Notes: generated by a model from the sequence alone, not told the origin. DNA of 64,000 nucleotides from Nocardioides sp. Root140 (GCF_001426745.1 NZ_LMFI01000014.1:63404-127403), one strand, 5' to 3'. Shown: positions 32,691-40,331, counted from the stretch's first letter. Numbers and translations are program-made.

Positions 32691-33521
32691 ATGTGTCGCC
32701 TCTTCGGATACGTCACCCAGTCCCCGTGCTCGGTCGCCGACCTGCTCGGCCAGGAGGGCCTCGCCGCGTTCACGTCGTTGACCTCGGTCCACTCCGACGG
32801 TTGGGGCATGGCGTGGCACGCAAAGGACGGCACCACCCGCACGTCCAGCTCGCCGCGCTCGGCCGACATCGACGAGACCTACGGAATTCTCGTGCGCGAG
32901 CCTCTCTCCGGTGCGGGTCTGGTGCACCTGCGCTGGGCGACCGGAGGCCTCGAGGTCCGGCCCGAGAACACACATCCGTTCTTCGCCCACGACGCCGCGT
33001 TCGCGCACAACGGCCACATCCACCCGATCGCCGAGCTCGAGGCCCTGTTGACCCCCAGGACGCGGTCGATGCTGCGTGGCGACACCGACAGTGAGCGCTA
33101 CTTCCGCTTCGTCCACCAGAGCGTCGAGGAGCACGACGACGAGGCGGTGGGCGTGACCACTGCCCTCAGCACGCTGATCAAGAAGTTCCCCCGGTGCAGC
33201 CTGAACGCGCTGATGCTGACACCGACCCACATGTTCGCCATCCACATCAACTCGCGCGCCGACTCGCCACTGCGGGCACTGCGCGAGCTCTTCGACGACG
33301 AGGGCGAGATCCCGCCGCGGCACACGACGGAGTACTTCGCGATGGACTACCGCGAGCACGACGGCCGGCTCGAGATCGTCTCCAGCGGCCTGGGCCAGGC
33401 CGGATGGACACCGGTGCCGGCGGACACCGCCGTCATGGTCGACCTCGCCACCCGGGAGGTCACCCGCCTGGATCCGATCGCCATTCTCGATGTGGATGGC
33501 CTCGACGTCGACGGCTCCTGA
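32691..33521 (+). CDS. Class II glutamine amidotransferase
   Basis: This 276-residue Ntn-hydrolase starts MCRLFGY, so Cys2 becomes the N-terminal nucleophile after Met removal. SDGWGMAWH, HLRWATGG, NTHPFF and AHNGHIHP supply the glutamine pocket. It resembles EgtC/YafJ-type amidohydrolases, which cleave gamma-glutamyl amides. It is divergent from a YbdK/GCS2 ligase. The natural substrate is uncertain. Confidence 0.88.
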   Translation: MCRLFGYVTQSPCSVADLLGQEGLAAFTSLTSVHSDGWGMAWHAKDGTTRTSSSPRSADIDETYGILVREPLSGAGLVHLRWATGGLEVRPENTHPFFAHDAAFAHNGHIHPIAELEALLTPRTRSMLRGDTDSERYFRFVHQSVEEHDDEAVGVTTALSTLIKKFPRCSLNALMLTPTHMFAIHINSRADSPLRALRELFDDEGEIPPRHTTEYFAMDYREHDGRLEIVSSGLGQAGWTPVPADTAVMVDLATREVTRLDPIAILDVDGLDVDGS

Positions 33522-33563
33522 GCCCCCGTCGTACGACGGCCTGCCGTTCATGGTGCTACCCGG

Positions 33564-34175
33564 TCAACTCGTGGCCGGGTACGGCGACTTCGCCAGCAGC
33601 CCGGCAAGGTGAGACGCATTGAGTGCCAGCGTCCTGGTGGTCTCGACGGTCTTCTCCGGGGTGGGCTGCTTGTCCTTGTAGTCGACGCCCTGCATCGCTT
33701 CCCCCACCCAGTAGGTCACCGCATTGGCGGGCAGGCTGAACCCGACATCGCTGAGCGCCTGGCACAGCTCGGCGGTCACGTGGTGGGCGCCGTCCTCGTT
33801 GCCGACCACGCCGATGCCGGCGACCTTGTCATAGGTCAGCATGCGGCCGTCGTCGTCCGTCTCCGAGAGCTCGGCATCGAGGCGTTCGAGCACCATCTTG
33901 CACACCGACGACGGCTGTCCCAGCCAGATCGGGGTGACCAGCACGAGGATGTCGGCGGCCAGCACCTTCTCGCGCAGCACCGGCCATTCGTCTCCGTCAC
34001 CCTCGTCGGTGCTCACCCCGAAACGCACGTCGTGGTCCACGACGCGCTGCATCTCGCCGGTCACCCCGTGGTCCAGCAGCGCAGCGAGGACCTGTGATCC
34101 GAGGAGCTCGGAACTGGACTCGGCCGGCGAGGACTTGAGCGTGCAGTTGAGGATGAGGCAGCTGAGGGAAGTCAT
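33564..34175 (-). CDS. Flavodoxin / NADPH-dependent FMN reductase family protein
   Basis: This 203-residue flavodoxin-like protein has the phosphate-binding loop LNCTLKSSPAESSS at the N-terminus and VTPIWLGQPSSVCKMVLERLDAE as the second flavin loop. These enzymes reduce FMN or quinones. It is the third gene of an operon beginning with a GPGG small membrane protein, after DUF4235 (5 bp gap), under a stress-type promoter. A role in oxidative stress or quinone reduction is inferred. Confidence 0.83.
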   Translation of the reverse strand: MTSLSCLILNCTLKSSPAESSSELLGSQVLAALLDHGVTGEMQRVVDHDVRFGVSTDEGDGDEWPVLREKVLAADILVLVTPIWLGQPSSVCKMVLERLDAELSETDDDGRMLTYDKVAGIGVVGNEDGAHHVTAELCQALSDVGFSLPANAVTYWVGEAMQGVDYKDKQPTPEKTVETTRTLALNASHLAGLLAKSPYPATS

Positions 34176-34180
34176 GGAGG

Positions 34181-34477
34181 TCAGCTCCCCGGCCAGTCCC
34201 CGGTGACCCTCTCGAAGGCCCGCGCTCCCCCGCGCTCGGTCAGGGCACGCACCACTGCGTAGATCGCGCCCTGGACCACGGCGGCAGCGAGGATCTCCTT
34301 GAGCGCGTACTCGCTCTCGAGGGGCTTCGGGGGATCTGCACGATCGCCATGGGCGGCGCGCTTCCACACCCACCGGAAGACCGAGCTCGCCAGGAGGCCG
34401 GCCACGACGGACGTGACCAGCCCCACTGGGCGGTAGAGCACCTTCGCGGAGGTGCTGCCCCTGCGTTCCGCGGCCAT
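34181..34477 (-). CDS. DUF4235 membrane protein
   Basis: This 98-residue protein matches DUF4235: SAKVLYRPVGLVTSVVAGLLASSVFRWVWKR forms the first TM, and YALKEILAAAVVQGAIYAVVRALTERGGARAFERVTGDWPG the second half. Two TM helices. DUF4235 proteins occur widely in Actinobacteria and are often stress-associated. It starts 2 bp after the small GPGG gene. Confidence 0.85.
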   Translation of the reverse strand: MAAERRGSTSAKVLYRPVGLVTSVVAGLLASSVFRWVWKRAAHGDRADPPKPLESEYALKEILAAAVVQGAIYAVVRALTERGGARAFERVTGDWPGS

Positions 34478-34479
34478 CT

Positions 34480-34623
34480 CTACGTGAAGAGGCTGACGCC
34501 GCCGGGTCCGACGAGCAGTCCGACGATGATCAGGACTGCCCCCCAGAGGATCTGTCCTCGCACCAGCGAGACGATTCCGCTGACCACCAGAATGACGGCC
34601 AAGATCCACAAGACGAGTGCCAT
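34480..34623 (-). CDS. GPGG-motif small membrane protein
   Basis: This 47-residue protein has two hydrophobic helices (ALVLWILAVILVVSGIVSL and LWGAVLIIVGLLV) and ends with GPGGVSLFT, matching the GPGG-motif small membrane protein family. GGGAGGG stands just before ATG 34623, and its stop is 2 bp from the DUF4235 start. It is too short for usual gene-calling cutoffs. First gene of the operon under a stress-type promoter. Confidence 0.85.
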   Translation of the reverse strand: MALVLWILAVILVVSGIVSLVRGQILWGAVLIIVGLLVGPGGVSLFT

Positions 34624-34676
34624 GTGACCCTCCCAAGTCTGCGACCGGCCGGATGCCGGGTCGCGTGGCCGTCCCG

Positions 34677-34700
34677 GTACCCCGAACCGACGGTTTCACC
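34677..34700 (-). promoter_or_regulatory. SigB/SigF-type stress promoter (GPGG/DUF4235 operon)
   Basis: On the minus strand GGGT, 15 nt, GGGTAC, with the -10 at 34677-34682, about 54 nt before ATG 34623. Fits GNNT-N14-16-GGGTAC/T as I recall the Streptomyces SigB consensus. Confidence 0.6.
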
Positions 34701-34721
34701 CGCCCGCTTGCCGAACGAGCC

Positions 34722-35222
34722 CTAGTCGCCACCGGGTTCAGGCTCCAGCAACCGCTCGAGCCCGACCCTCACGTGCATCTTCTCCAGGCGGGTCAGCTCG
34801 TCCTCCGCGCGGCGCAGGAGCTCGTCCAGTGCACGTTCGTCGAGCCGGGAGTCATGCGGTGCCAGTGCACGCAGCAGCTGCCAGCCGCTCCGCTTGCCGG
34901 AGACCGCCGTACGCAACATCTCCAGCTCGAGCACGTCGGTGAGCGGGGAGCGCCGGACGATCCGCCCGTTCGGCTTGAGGCGACCCAGCAGCTCGGCGAC
35001 ACGAGCACCGGTGGCCGCGACGGATGACGGTTTCCCGCCGACCTTGAGGATGATCTGTCGCAGCGCTTCACGATCGTCGTTGACCGCGGCCGCCATGAGC
35101 CGGATCTCCGCGGCCACCTCCGGATCGCCGTGCGTGCGTCCGACGCGCTCGAACAAGGCGACGCCGGCGCTCGAGCCGGCCCAGTGGTGCTGGAGCTGTC
35201 CGAGCAGCAGGTCGTCGTCCAT
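34722..35222 (-). CDS. Helical protein, possibly ferritin-like, unknown function
   Basis: This 166-residue mostly helical protein has repeated acidic/basic helices (QHHWAGSSAGVALFERVGRTHGD, EIRLMAAAVNDDREALRQII, DELLRRAEDELTRLEKMHVRVGLERLL). The pattern suggests a ferritin-like bundle but no clear iron ligands are placed, so this is a guess. A stress-type promoter precedes it, divergent from the isochorismatase gene. Confidence 0.65.
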   Translation of the reverse strand: MDDDLLLGQLQHHWAGSSAGVALFERVGRTHGDPEVAAEIRLMAAAVNDDREALRQIILKVGGKPSSVAATGARVAELLGRLKPNGRIVRRSPLTDVLELEMLRTAVSGKRSGWQLLRALAPHDSRLDERALDELLRRAEDELTRLEKMHVRVGLERLLEPEPGGD

Positions 35223-35257
35223 GGGTGTCCTCGATTCGTAGGGGAACCTGCACTCCG

Positions 35258-35281
35258 GTACCCGTTCGCGGGAAAGGGACC
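35258..35281 (-). promoter_or_regulatory. SigB/SigF-type stress promoter (helical protein gene)
   Basis: On the minus strand GGGT, 15 nt, GGGTAC (-10 at 35258-35263), about 36 nt upstream of ATG 35222. Confidence 0.6.
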
Positions 35282-35304
35282 CCCGGCAACGGTAGTTTGG
35301 CGCC

Positions 35305-35886
35305 GTGAACGGATCCACGCCCGCCGTCGTCGTCATCGACATGCAGGACGCCTTCTTCTCCTCCGGCCCGCTCGCACCCCGGGCACGCGATCTCGCCGCA
35401 CGGTGCAGCGAGCTGCACCACTGGGCCGGACGCAGAGGTGTCCCGGTCTTCCAGGTGCGCACCGAGCACCTCCCTGACCGGTCGACCTGGACCCTCAACA
35501 TGCTGGAGGACGACATGGGCTTCCTCATCGCCGGGGACAGTGACGCACAGGCGCTCCCCGGGCTGGCCTCCGACGGCGCGATCGAGGTCGTGAAGACACG
35601 CGACAGTGCGTTTCACGGGACCGACTTCGAGAACCAGCTGCGCGCACGCGGCATCGACCTGCTCATCGTCGCCGGGGTGTCGACGCACACCTGTGTGGCG
35701 GCCACTGCAGCGGACGCCTACGCCCACGACTTCCACGTCGTGCTGGTCGAGGACGCAATCGCCTCGCACCGACCGGAGCTGCATGAGCCGACGCTGGAGA
35801 TGCTGTGCGACGAGTTCAGGTTCCGAAGGCTCTGCACCTCCGACCTGCTCAACGGTCCGGACAGCCTGATCTCACGCACTGGCTGA
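35305..35886 (+). CDS. Isochorismatase-family cysteine hydrolase
   Basis: This 193-residue protein has the family triad: D12 (VVVIDMQDAFF), K97 (VVKTRDSAF) and C130 (GVSTHTCVAAT, the nucleophile elbow with cis-peptide). Such enzymes hydrolyse amides or imides, for example nicotinamidase-like reactions; true isochorismate substrates are rare. GTG 35305 is the only plausible start. It is divergent from the helical protein gene. Confidence 0.88.
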   Translation: MNGSTPAVVVIDMQDAFFSSGPLAPRARDLAARCSELHHWAGRRGVPVFQVRTEHLPDRSTWTLNMLEDDMGFLIAGDSDAQALPGLASDGAIEVVKTRDSAFHGTDFENQLRARGIDLLIVAGVSTHTCVAATAADAYAHDFHVVLVEDAIASHRPELHEPTLEMLCDEFRFRRLCTSDLLNGPDSLISRTG

Positions 35887-35899
35887 CCTCGACCACAGG

Positions 35900-35924
35900 G
35901 CATACGGGGCCACGCGGCGGGTAC
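35900..35924 (+). promoter_or_regulatory. SigB/SigF-type stress promoter (methyltransferase gene)
   Basis: GCAT (35900-35903), 15 nt, GGGTAC (35919-35924). ATG 35935 is only 11 bp from the -10, suggesting a leaderless or nearly leaderless transcript. Confidence 0.6.
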
Positions 35925-35934
35925 CGCGCGGCAC

Positions 35935-36609
35935 ATGCGCACCTCCCAGGCCCCGGCCGCCCGGCAGCTCACCTTCGGCGATCTCACGATCGTGTACGAC
36001 GAGCGCGTGCTCGAGCCACGTCCGTGGACCGCGGCGCAGTCGGCGTGGGCCGCGGAGCTGGCCCTCGCCGTACCGCCGGGGAGACTGCTCGAGCTCTGCA
36101 CAGGTGCCGGTCACATCGGCCTGTTGGCGATCGCGAGCACCGGACGCGACGGCGTGCTGGTCGACATCGACGCCGTGGCCTGCGACTTCGCGGCCGGCAA
36201 CGCGGCCGTGGCCGGCCTGGCCGAGCGGGTGGAGGTTCGCCGACGGCCGGTGGACGACTGCCTCGACGCGGACGAGGTCTTCCCGCTGGTGATCGCCGAC
36301 CCGCCCTGGGTCCCGGCAGCCCACACCGATCGCTTCCCGGAAGACCCGCTGGTCGCGATCGACGGTGGGGATGACGGGCTGGCACTGGCCCGGGCCTGCC
36401 TGCTCACCATCGACCGTTGCCTCCACAGCGATGGTCTCGCGGTGCTCCAGCTGGGAAGCGTCGCCCAGGCCGACGACCTCGGGGACTGGATGGTCGGCGA
36501 GGTCGACCTCGTCGCATCGGAGGTCCGCGCCTTCGGGAAGCGCGGTGTCCTGGTGCTGCTCCGTCGACCCGGTCACCGTGCGAAGCGGAAGCCCGCGACG
36601 AACGTCTGA
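35935..36609 (+). CDS. Class I SAM-dependent methyltransferase
   Basis: This 224-residue protein shows the Rossmann SAM motif LLELCTGAGHIGLLAIAS near residue 52, the acidic loop VLVDIDAVACDFAAGNAAV, and ADPPWVPAA, an NPPY-like motif IV of HemK/RlmG-type N-methyltransferases. This suggests methylation of an amide or base nitrogen on protein or RNA. Expressed from a stress-type promoter; the substrate is unknown. Confidence 0.82.
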   Translation: MRTSQAPAARQLTFGDLTIVYDERVLEPRPWTAAQSAWAAELALAVPPGRLLELCTGAGHIGLLAIASTGRDGVLVDIDAVACDFAAGNAAVAGLAERVEVRRRPVDDCLDADEVFPLVIADPPWVPAAHTDRFPEDPLVAIDGGDDGLALARACLLTIDRCLHSDGLAVLQLGSVAQADDLGDWMVGEVDLVASEVRAFGKRGVLVLLRRPGHRAKRKPATNV

Positions 36610-36628
36610 AACCGGTCCCGGCGGGTAC
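36604..36628 (+). promoter_or_regulatory. SigB/SigF-type stress promoter (iron redox / CDGSH operon)
   Basis: GTCT (36604-36607), 15 nt, GGGTAC (36623-36628), 34 nt before ATG 36662, with GGAGG between. Confidence 0.65.
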
Positions 36629-36661
36629 CGCAGCGGCCCGCTCATCCCATGGAGGTCACCC

Positions 36662-37672
36662 ATGCAGCTGCCCGCACCGCGCGGTCCACTGAGCCAGCAG
36701 GTGAGGCTGGTCCTGTCCGGACGGGCCACGCAAGGCTCCATGGACTGGTCTTCGGTGACCTCACTGCCGCGCCCTGCCGACCGGATCCTCCACGACGAGG
36801 ACTTCCAGCTGGCGTTGTGGATGCTCTTCGAGCTGCACTACCGCGGTTTCGACTCGGTCGACCCCGATCTCGAGTGGGACCCGCTGCTGATCCACTCGCG
36901 CGGCATGCTCGAGGCCTCCCTGGAGAGCCTGCTCCGCGACCTCACCGCGGACGACGTACGACGGGCCAACCGCGCCGGTGGCTGCTTCACGAACCGACTG
37001 AGCGGCCTCATCGACGAGCTCGACGGCGGCTCGCTGGCCACGTTCCTGCAGCGGCGCGCCACCTCGGAGCAGTTCGCCGACTTCATGCGCCGGCGCAGCA
37101 TCTACCACCTCAAGGAGTCGGATCCGCAGAGCTTCGTGCTCCCCCGCATCGACGGCCCTGCCAAGGTCGCCCTGGCCGAGCTCCAGTACGACGAGTACGG
37201 GGCCGGCCGTGCCGACCGACTGCACGCCGGGCTCTTCGCCGACGCGCTCGACGCGCTGGGTCTCGACAGCACGTACGGCGCCTACATCGAGGAGGCGGAT
37301 GCCACCACGCTCGCGGTCAACAACGTGATGTCGTTGTTCGCGCTGCGCCGTCGGCTCCGCGGTGCCTCCCTCGGTCATCTCGCGGCCTTCGAGGCAACCA
37401 GCTCGGCACCGTGTCGACGTATCCTCTCCGGCATCGAGCGCCTCGGCCTGCCTGCCGCGACGGCGCGCTACTTCGACGAGCACGTCGAGGCCGACGCCGT
37501 GCACGAGCAGCTCGCGATCCGCTCGATCTGCGCGGCCATGGTCGAGGGTGAACCCGGCCTCGCCGACGACGTCCTCTTCGGCGCCGCGACCTGTCTCCGG
37601 GTCGAGGCGATCGCCTCCGAGACGCTGGTGGAGACCTGGGAGTCGCACCAGCTCGTCGAGGCGCCGGCATGA
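36662..37672 (+). CDS. Iron-containing redox enzyme family protein (haem-oxygenase-like fold)
   Basis: This 336-residue all-helical protein resembles the iron-containing redox enzyme family (haem-oxygenase/PqqC-like di-iron proteins). Likely iron ligands: FELHYRG near residue 59, HLKES, ELQYDEYG and DEHVEADAVHEQLAIRSI, the last two being the E/D-x-x-x-H signatures. The stop overlaps the CDGSH gene (ATGA), so the two are cotranslated. Its reaction is unknown; it may use iron and a partner cluster for oxygen-dependent redox chemistry. A SigB-type promoter precedes it. Confidence 0.8.
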   Translation: MQLPAPRGPLSQQVRLVLSGRATQGSMDWSSVTSLPRPADRILHDEDFQLALWMLFELHYRGFDSVDPDLEWDPLLIHSRGMLEASLESLLRDLTADDVRRANRAGGCFTNRLSGLIDELDGGSLATFLQRRATSEQFADFMRRRSIYHLKESDPQSFVLPRIDGPAKVALAELQYDEYGAGRADRLHAGLFADALDALGLDSTYGAYIEEADATTLAVNNVMSLFALRRRLRGASLGHLAAFEATSSAPCRRILSGIERLGLPAATARYFDEHVEADAVHEQLAIRSICAAMVEGEPGLADDVLFGAATCLRVEAIASETLVETWESHQLVEAPA

Positions 37673-37893
37673 GCGAAGTCCCCACGGCCGACGCGCAGGA
37701 CGTGCGCACGCAGGCATGCCCTGGTGGGCCCCTCCTGGTGCGGGGAGCAGCCACCTGGGTCGACAGCGACGGGATCGAGCATCCGGTCACCAGGCCGGTG
37801 GTGGCGGTGTGCCGCTGCGAGAGGTCGCAGCGCCTGCCGTGGTGCGACGGCACCCACAAGTTCGTGACACGGACCGCCCCCTCGGTCGCGTGA
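37669..37893 (+). CDS. CDGSH iron-sulfur domain protein
   Basis: This 74-residue protein carries the CDGSH 2Fe-2S ligands CRC (C48, C50), WCDGTH (C59, H63), giving the usual 3Cys-1His set. Such clusters are redox-active and can transfer electrons or clusters. It is translationally coupled with the iron-containing redox enzyme, which suggests that it supplies electrons or a cluster to that protein. Confidence 0.92.
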   Translation: MSEVPTADAQDVRTQACPGGPLLVRGAATWVDSDGIEHPVTRPVVAVCRCERSQRLPWCDGTHKFVTRTAPSVA

Positions 37894-37908
37894 CACCACC
37901 GGCTGACG

Positions 37909-37933
37909 GCATGGACTTCGGCGGGCGGGGTAC
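37909..37933 (+). promoter_or_regulatory. SigB/SigF-type stress promoter (lipoprotein/DUF6766 operon)
   Basis: GCAT (37909-37912), 15 nt, GGGTAC (37928-37933), 8 bp before ATG 37942, implying a leaderless transcript. Confidence 0.6.
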
Positions 37934-37941
37934 GGAAGGAC

Positions 37942-38334
37942 ATGCTCCGTCTTGTCTCGCTGACGCTGTCCGGGCTGCTCCTGTGCAGCGCGTGCAGCTC
38001 CGGCCACGAGGACGACGTACGACGAACGGCCCGCGAGTTCGAGCAGGCGGTCGAGGCCGGTGACTGGGCGCGGGCCTGCGCCCAGCTCGCGCCGACCACC
38101 CGCGACGACCTCGTGCAGTCTGCCGGTGCGCCGTGTGACGAGGCACTGGCCGACGAGCGGCTGCCACCACCGGGCAGCGCAGGAGAGGTCGCCGTGTTCG
38201 GGACCACCGGCCAGGTGCGCTACGACCACGACACCCTGTTCCTCTCGCGCCACGACGGCGACTGGCGGGTCGACGCTGCCGGCTGCACGGTCCGGCACTC
38301 CAAGCCCTACGACTGCCAACTCCAGGGAGGCTGA
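37942..38334 (+). CDS. Putative lipoprotein, unknown function
   Basis: This 130-residue protein has a signal sequence MLRLVSLTLSGLLLCSAC, with C18 in a lipobox-like CSAC site. The mature part (DDVRRTAREFEQAVEAGDWARACAQLAP) is helical then beta, resembling NTF2-like small lipoproteins. It heads an operon with a 27-residue peptide and a DUF6766 protein. Confidence 0.75.
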   Translation: MLRLVSLTLSGLLLCSACSSGHEDDVRRTAREFEQAVEAGDWARACAQLAPTTRDDLVQSAGAPCDEALADERLPPPGSAGEVAVFGTTGQVRYDHDTLFLSRHDGDWRVDAAGCTVRHSKPYDCQLQGG

Positions 38335-38335
38335 G

Positions 38336-38419
38336 ATGCGTGTCGTCTTCGTGGCATACCTGGCCATGATCGCCGCAGGGCTCGCCTACAGCCTTGCCAT
38401 CGCCCTGCGGCACCAGTGA
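38336..38419 (+). CDS. 27-residue single-helix membrane peptide
   Basis: The peptide MRVVFVAYLAMIAAGLAYS continues with LAIALRHQ, one TM helix with a basic tail. AGGGAGG stands 7 bp before ATG 38336, and it lies between the lipoprotein (stop 38334) and DUF6766 (start 38426). It is too short for ORF callers. Strong Shine-Dalgarno and operon position support that it is translated. Confidence 0.7.
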   Translation: MRVVFVAYLAMIAAGLAYSLAIALRHQ

Positions 38420-38425
38420 GGTGAG

Positions 38426-39106
38426 ATGACGATGCGTCGTTTCGTCAGGGAGAACTCACTCAGCATCTTCTTCGCCGTCCTGTTCCTGGCGGCGTTGGTC
38501 GGCCAGGCGTTCGCCGGCTGGCACCAGGTCAACGACCAGCAGCTGGGCGAGGGCGCGGACCGGATCCCGATCGGCACGTACCTGACGTCGGCCGACTTCG
38601 CGGTGGACGTGATGGAGAACTGGCAGAGCGAGTACCTCCAGTTCCTGCTCTACATCCTGGCCACGGTCTGGTTCCTGCAGAAGGGGTCGCCCGAGTCGAA
38701 GGTGCTGCACAAGGCGGGGCTCGAGTCCGACGAGGACCAGAAGGTCGGCCCGTACGCCACGGAGGACTCGCCACTGTGGGCGCGGGTCGGCGGCCTGCGC
38801 ACGACGATCTACTCGTGGTCGCTGGCCCTCGTCATGTCCGCGATCTTCTTCCTGTCCTGGTTGGGCCAGTCGATCGGCGGCTGGGCGGCGTACAACGAGA
38901 CCCGGCTCGGCCAACGCCGTGACCCGATCTCCTGGCACGCCTACCTGGCGAATGCGGACTTCTGGGCACGCACCCTGCAGAACTGGCAGTCGGAGTTCCT
39001 GGCGGTCGGTTCGATGGCCGTCCTGGCGATCTACCTGCGGCAGCGGGGGTCACCGGAGAGCAAGCCGGTGGGCTCGGCGCACACCGCCACCGGCATCGAG
39101 GGCTGA
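38426..39106 (+). CDS. DUF6766 membrane protein with internal duplication
   Basis: This 226-residue protein has about four TM helices, best described as two similar halves. Each half has a helix, a GW...(V/Y)N...LG loop, NWQSE(Y/F)L, a helix and a Q(K/R)GSPESK end. The family is conserved in Actinobacteria with no known function. Its promoter and neighbours suggest stress-associated expression. Confidence 0.85.
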   Translation: MTMRRFVRENSLSIFFAVLFLAALVGQAFAGWHQVNDQQLGEGADRIPIGTYLTSADFAVDVMENWQSEYLQFLLYILATVWFLQKGSPESKVLHKAGLESDEDQKVGPYATEDSPLWARVGGLRTTIYSWSLALVMSAIFFLSWLGQSIGGWAAYNETRLGQRRDPISWHAYLANADFWARTLQNWQSEFLAVGSMAVLAIYLRQRGSPESKPVGSAHTATGIEG

Positions 39107-39115
39107 CCCTGCTGG

Positions 39116-40108
39116 TCAGCCCGCCGCCTCGCGCAGCGCGTCCAGCAACGGCCGGGCCGCCTCGTCGAGGAAGCGGTCGTTCGTGGACCCGTCGACCTGT
39201 ACGACGGCCACGTCGGTGAAGCCGGCCTCCCAGAACGGTCGGACCGAGTCGACGATCGCGTCGAGGTCGGGGCCGCACACGATCGAGGAGGCGACGTCCT
39301 CCGGCCGCACGAACTTCGAGGCCCCCGCGAACCCGGACGTCGTCGGCAGGTCGCTGTTGACCGCCCACCCACCGCCGAACCAGCGGAACTGCGCGTGCGC
39401 CCGTGCCGTCGCGGCGTCCGCGTCGGTGGGGTCCCAGCTGATCGGGAGCTGCCCGATGCCGCGGGTGCCGTCGGTGCCGATCTGCGCGGCTCCTTTCGTA
39501 CGGTTCCACGCCGCGACCAGCTCCGCGTCGGGCTCGACGCCGATCAGGTGGTCGGCCAGGGGTGCGCAACGCTCCGTGACCTGCGCACCACCGACCGCCA
39601 GCCCGATCGGCACCCGCTGGTCGGGCAGGTCCCAGAGCCGTGCCGCATCCACCTGGAAGTGCATGCCGCGGTAGTCCACGAGGCCGCCGTCGAACAGGTC
39701 GGAGATGATCTCCATCGCCTCGGCCAGCATCTCGTGACGCGTGTCGACCGCAGGCCACCCTGCGCCGACGACGTGTTCGTTGAGGTTCTCCCCGCTGCCG
39801 ACCCCCAGCGTGAACCGCCCACCCGAGAGCAGCTGCATCGTCGCTGCCTTCTGGGCCACCACGGCCGGGTGGTAGCGCATCGTCGGGCAGGTCACGTAGG
39901 TCATCAACGGGATCCGGGTGGTCGCCTGGGCGACCGCGCCCAGCACGCTCCAGGCGTACGGCGCGTGGCCCTGCTCCACGAGCCACGGCGAGTAGTGGTC
40001 GCTCATCACCAGGAAGTCGAAGCCGGCCTCCTCTGCCGCCACCGCGTGGCGCACCAGGTCCACGGGGCCGGCCTGCTCGGTCATCAGCGTGTAGCCGAAC
40101 TCCACCAT
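39116..40108 (-). CDS. LLM-class F420-dependent oxidoreductase (FGD-like)
   Basis: This 330-residue TIM-barrel protein is of the bacterial luciferase-like family, TIGR03557/F420-dependent glucose-6-phosphate dehydrogenase-like group. Seen: VEFGYTLMTEQAG, FLVMSDHYSPW, ATTRIPLMTYV, GRFTLGVGSGENLNEHVVG, with SGEN typical of F420 pocket walls. The native substrate is unknown. It is convergent with DUF6766. Confidence 0.87.
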   Translation of the reverse strand: MVEFGYTLMTEQAGPVDLVRHAVAAEEAGFDFLVMSDHYSPWLVEQGHAPYAWSVLGAVAQATTRIPLMTYVTCPTMRYHPAVVAQKAATMQLLSGGRFTLGVGSGENLNEHVVGAGWPAVDTRHEMLAEAMEIISDLFDGGLVDYRGMHFQVDAARLWDLPDQRVPIGLAVGGAQVTERCAPLADHLIGVEPDAELVAAWNRTKGAAQIGTDGTRGIGQLPISWDPTDADAATARAHAQFRWFGGGWAVNSDLPTTSGFAGASKFVRPEDVASSIVCGPDLDAIVDSVRPFWEAGFTDVAVVQVDGSTNDRFLDEAARPLLDALREAAG

Positions 40109-40118
40109 CGCTCGACCC

Positions 40119-40331
40119 TCAGCGCCTACGGCGCCAGATGACCAGTGCGGTGAGGGTGGCGGCCACGGCCGCGGCCACTGCCAGCTGCGGGACGTGCGAG
40201 CGCGCCTGCTTCTTCACGTCGAACTTCTCGCCCAGCTGCTCCAGGGTCTGGCCGAGGCGCTCTCGGGTCTCCTCGATGTCGCGCTCGAACTCAGCTTCTC
40301 CGACGGGTCCACGGGTCTCGTCAGTTGCCAT
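40119..40331 (-). CDS. DUF3618 protein
   Basis: This 70-residue protein has an amphipathic charged helix (EFERDIEETRERLGQTLEQLGEKFDVKKQARSHV) then one TM helix and WRRRR at the C-terminus. Matches DUF3618. Its start overlaps the end of the holin-like gene by 11 bp. Confidence 0.85.
   Translation of the reverse strand: MATDETRGPVGEAEFERDIEETRERLGQTLEQLGEKFDVKKQARSHVPQLAVAAAVAATLTALVIWRRRR

Noticed and set aside
31505..33521. Complete ergothioneine cluster
   Set aside because: Only EgtA/EgtC-like proteins are seen; EgtB, EgtD and EgtE are absent from the window.
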